Assembly: GCA_025056865.1 (NCBI GenBank) | Contig: JANWVO010000054.1 | Coordinates: 85,443 to 149,442 of the forward strand | DNA length: 64,000 bases | Reading direction: 5' to 3' | Source: Bryobacteraceae bacterium | GTDB taxonomy: Bacteria; Acidobacteriota; Terriglobia; Bryobacterales; Bryobacteraceae | Part shown: positions 63,001 through 64,000 of the stretch, in pieces | Numbering within the stretch: position 1 is the first letter of the stretch | How the letters are laid out: each line of letters opens with the position of its first letter | Position numbers and translations under genes: made by a program | Notes under the pieces: model-generated | What the model was told of the DNA's origin: nothing | The model's input: the letters and a program-made list of their open reading frames with translations, nothing else | The model's database searches: none

Positions 63001-64000
63001 AAAGGGTTTACGGCAAAGGACACGCCGCCTGCGGTCTGGTGGCGGGACGCAACGGCCTGAGCGTGATCGAGCGCAGCGGTGATTCGCTGGAGGCGGTGCT
63101 GGTGGCCGAGACGGGCCTTTCCGGCTGGACGCATGTAGCACTGGTCTACCAGGACAACACGCCCTCGCTGTACGTGGATGGCAGGCTCCTCGCACGCGGC
63201 AAACGCTCTGTGTTCACCGTGCATCCGGGTGTCGGCGAGTCCTACCAGCACGACGGGGCAGGCTACTTCGAGGGCGACCAATGCGCGCCCGAAGTGTTGC
63301 CGAAGGCTCTCGGCGAGGCCGAGATCGCCGCACTCGCAAGGCAGGGGCCGCCCCGTTTCACGCCGCACCGTGCGGTGGAGCTGGCCTATCGCCCCAGGCC
63401 CGGCCTGCTGTTCTGGGAACCCGGAAACTACCGCCTGAACGGATCCCAGCCGGCTCAGGCTGCCGTCGCGGCCTTGCCGAAGCCTGTGGAAGTGGGCGGG
63501 CCGTGGACCGTCAGCTTCCCGCCGGGCCTCGGCGCCCCTGCTTCCATCCGGCTGGAGAAGCTCGCGTCGCTGCACCTGCACGCGGAGCCGGGCGTGCGGT
63601 ATTTCTCCGGGACGGCACGCTATGAAGCGGAGTTCGCCTGGAACGCCGATCTGAAGCCCTCCCAGCGCGCCTGCCTTGACCTTGGCCGCGTGGCTGTCAT
63701 TGCCGAAGTGTCGCTCAACGGCCAGCCAGTGGGACGGTTCTGGAAGCCGCCCTTCCGCGCCGATGTCACTGGCCTGCTGCGCCGCGGACAGAACCGGATC
63801 GAGGTGCAGGTGACCAACCTCTGGCTCAACCGGCTGATCGGCGACGAGCAGCTCCCGCCCGAGGCCGAGTACGGAGCCGGAGGAATGGCGCGTCCTGGTT
63901 TCGGCAATGCCATTCAGAAGCTGCCGGACTGGTATCTGAAAGGCCAGCCGAAACCGCCCGGCGGCCGCGTGACGTTCACGACCTGGAAGCATTGGGACGC
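60001..64000 (+). CDS. GH106-like glycoside hydrolase with LamG-like insert, 3' end missing
   Basis: The frame is open from ATG 60001 to the window end, giving 1333 residues with no stop. The Tat-like signal is KRRSFLQLIPASAAATSLLP. Near residue 45, PRTWWHWMNGNITADGITRDLEAMARIGVRGFQIF matches the start of alpha-L-rhamnosidase family GH106. A discoidin-like segment lies at about residues 230-330. VGAEAFTGAP and TEPYDGGPFDEV hold probable active-site acids. A LamG/concanavalin-like segment (GWTHVALVYQDNTPSLYVDG) lies near 950-1105, an unusual insert. The C-terminal jelly-roll (ARYEAEF...LDLGRVAVIAEVSLNGQPVG and GQNRIEVQVTNLWLNRL) resembles beta-galactosidase sandwich domains. It probably cleaves rhamnosides or related sugars outside the cytoplasm. 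The substrate is inferred. Confidence 0.8.

Overview
The window is dense, GC-rich bacterial chromosome with about 40 genes and no rRNA, tRNA, CRISPR array, insertion sequence or phage gene. Three features point to Acidobacteriota, probably a Solibacter/Bryobacter-like member (Bryobacterales). These are three very large Oar-like TonB receptors with an N-terminal carboxypeptidase-regulatory domain, two YncE-propeller/phosphoesterase fusion proteins, and many secreted proteins of unknown function. The taxonomic placement is inference from gene content.

Layout. 1-11.5 kb: housekeeping genes and a few secreted proteins. They comprise a histidine phosphatase cut by the left edge, an SDR epimerase-like protein, the pseudouridine synthase rluB, an O-antigen ligase-like protein, sixA, the tRNA nucleotidyltransferase cca, an APC permease with a stress-protein-like tail, a NIPSNAP protein, a propeller/phosphoesterase, and a small membrane-anchored protein. 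11.5-17.6 kb: the translation cluster rimP-nusA-infB-DUF503-rbfA, preceded by a terminator-like attenuator. 17.7-21.1 kb: apbE, hemE and hemG, which links flavinylation to late haem synthesis. 21.2-25.1 kb: TonB receptor 1 and a SYLF lipid-binding protein. 25.1-31.4 kb, minus strand: an overlapping nadE-phosphoesterase-GH57 operon. 31.5-37.6 kb: secreted proteins, a SpoIVB-type (S55) protease, a beta-propeller protein, and a sulfatase broken by one stop codon and two frameshifts. 37.6-44.6 kb: an enolase-superfamily enzyme, a candidate small RNA or structured 3' UTR, pruA, a YtxH protein, a DUF2007 protein, comEC, tatA and an HU protein. 44.9-54.3 kb: an unrecognised secreted protein, TonB receptor 2, a DUF3467 protein, a small membrane protein, and a 1175-residue secreted protein built from seven Cys-paired repeats. 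54.5-64 kb: a regulator fusing an IclR-type HTH to a sugar-binding domain, divergent from TonB receptor 3 and a Tat-exported GH106-like glycoside hydrolase that runs off the right edge.

How the genes work together. The right end looks like a carbohydrate-uptake locus without SusD: regulator, outer-membrane receptor and secreted hydrolase. Rhamnosides are the likely substrates. TatA and three proteins with Tat-like signals (NIPSNAP, the enolase-superfamily enzyme, GH106) suggest Tat export matters in this organism. The least explained elements are the seven-repeat protein, the RNA-like element at 38.84-38.96 kb, the palindromes flanking the IclR/PBP regulator, and the decayed sulfatase.
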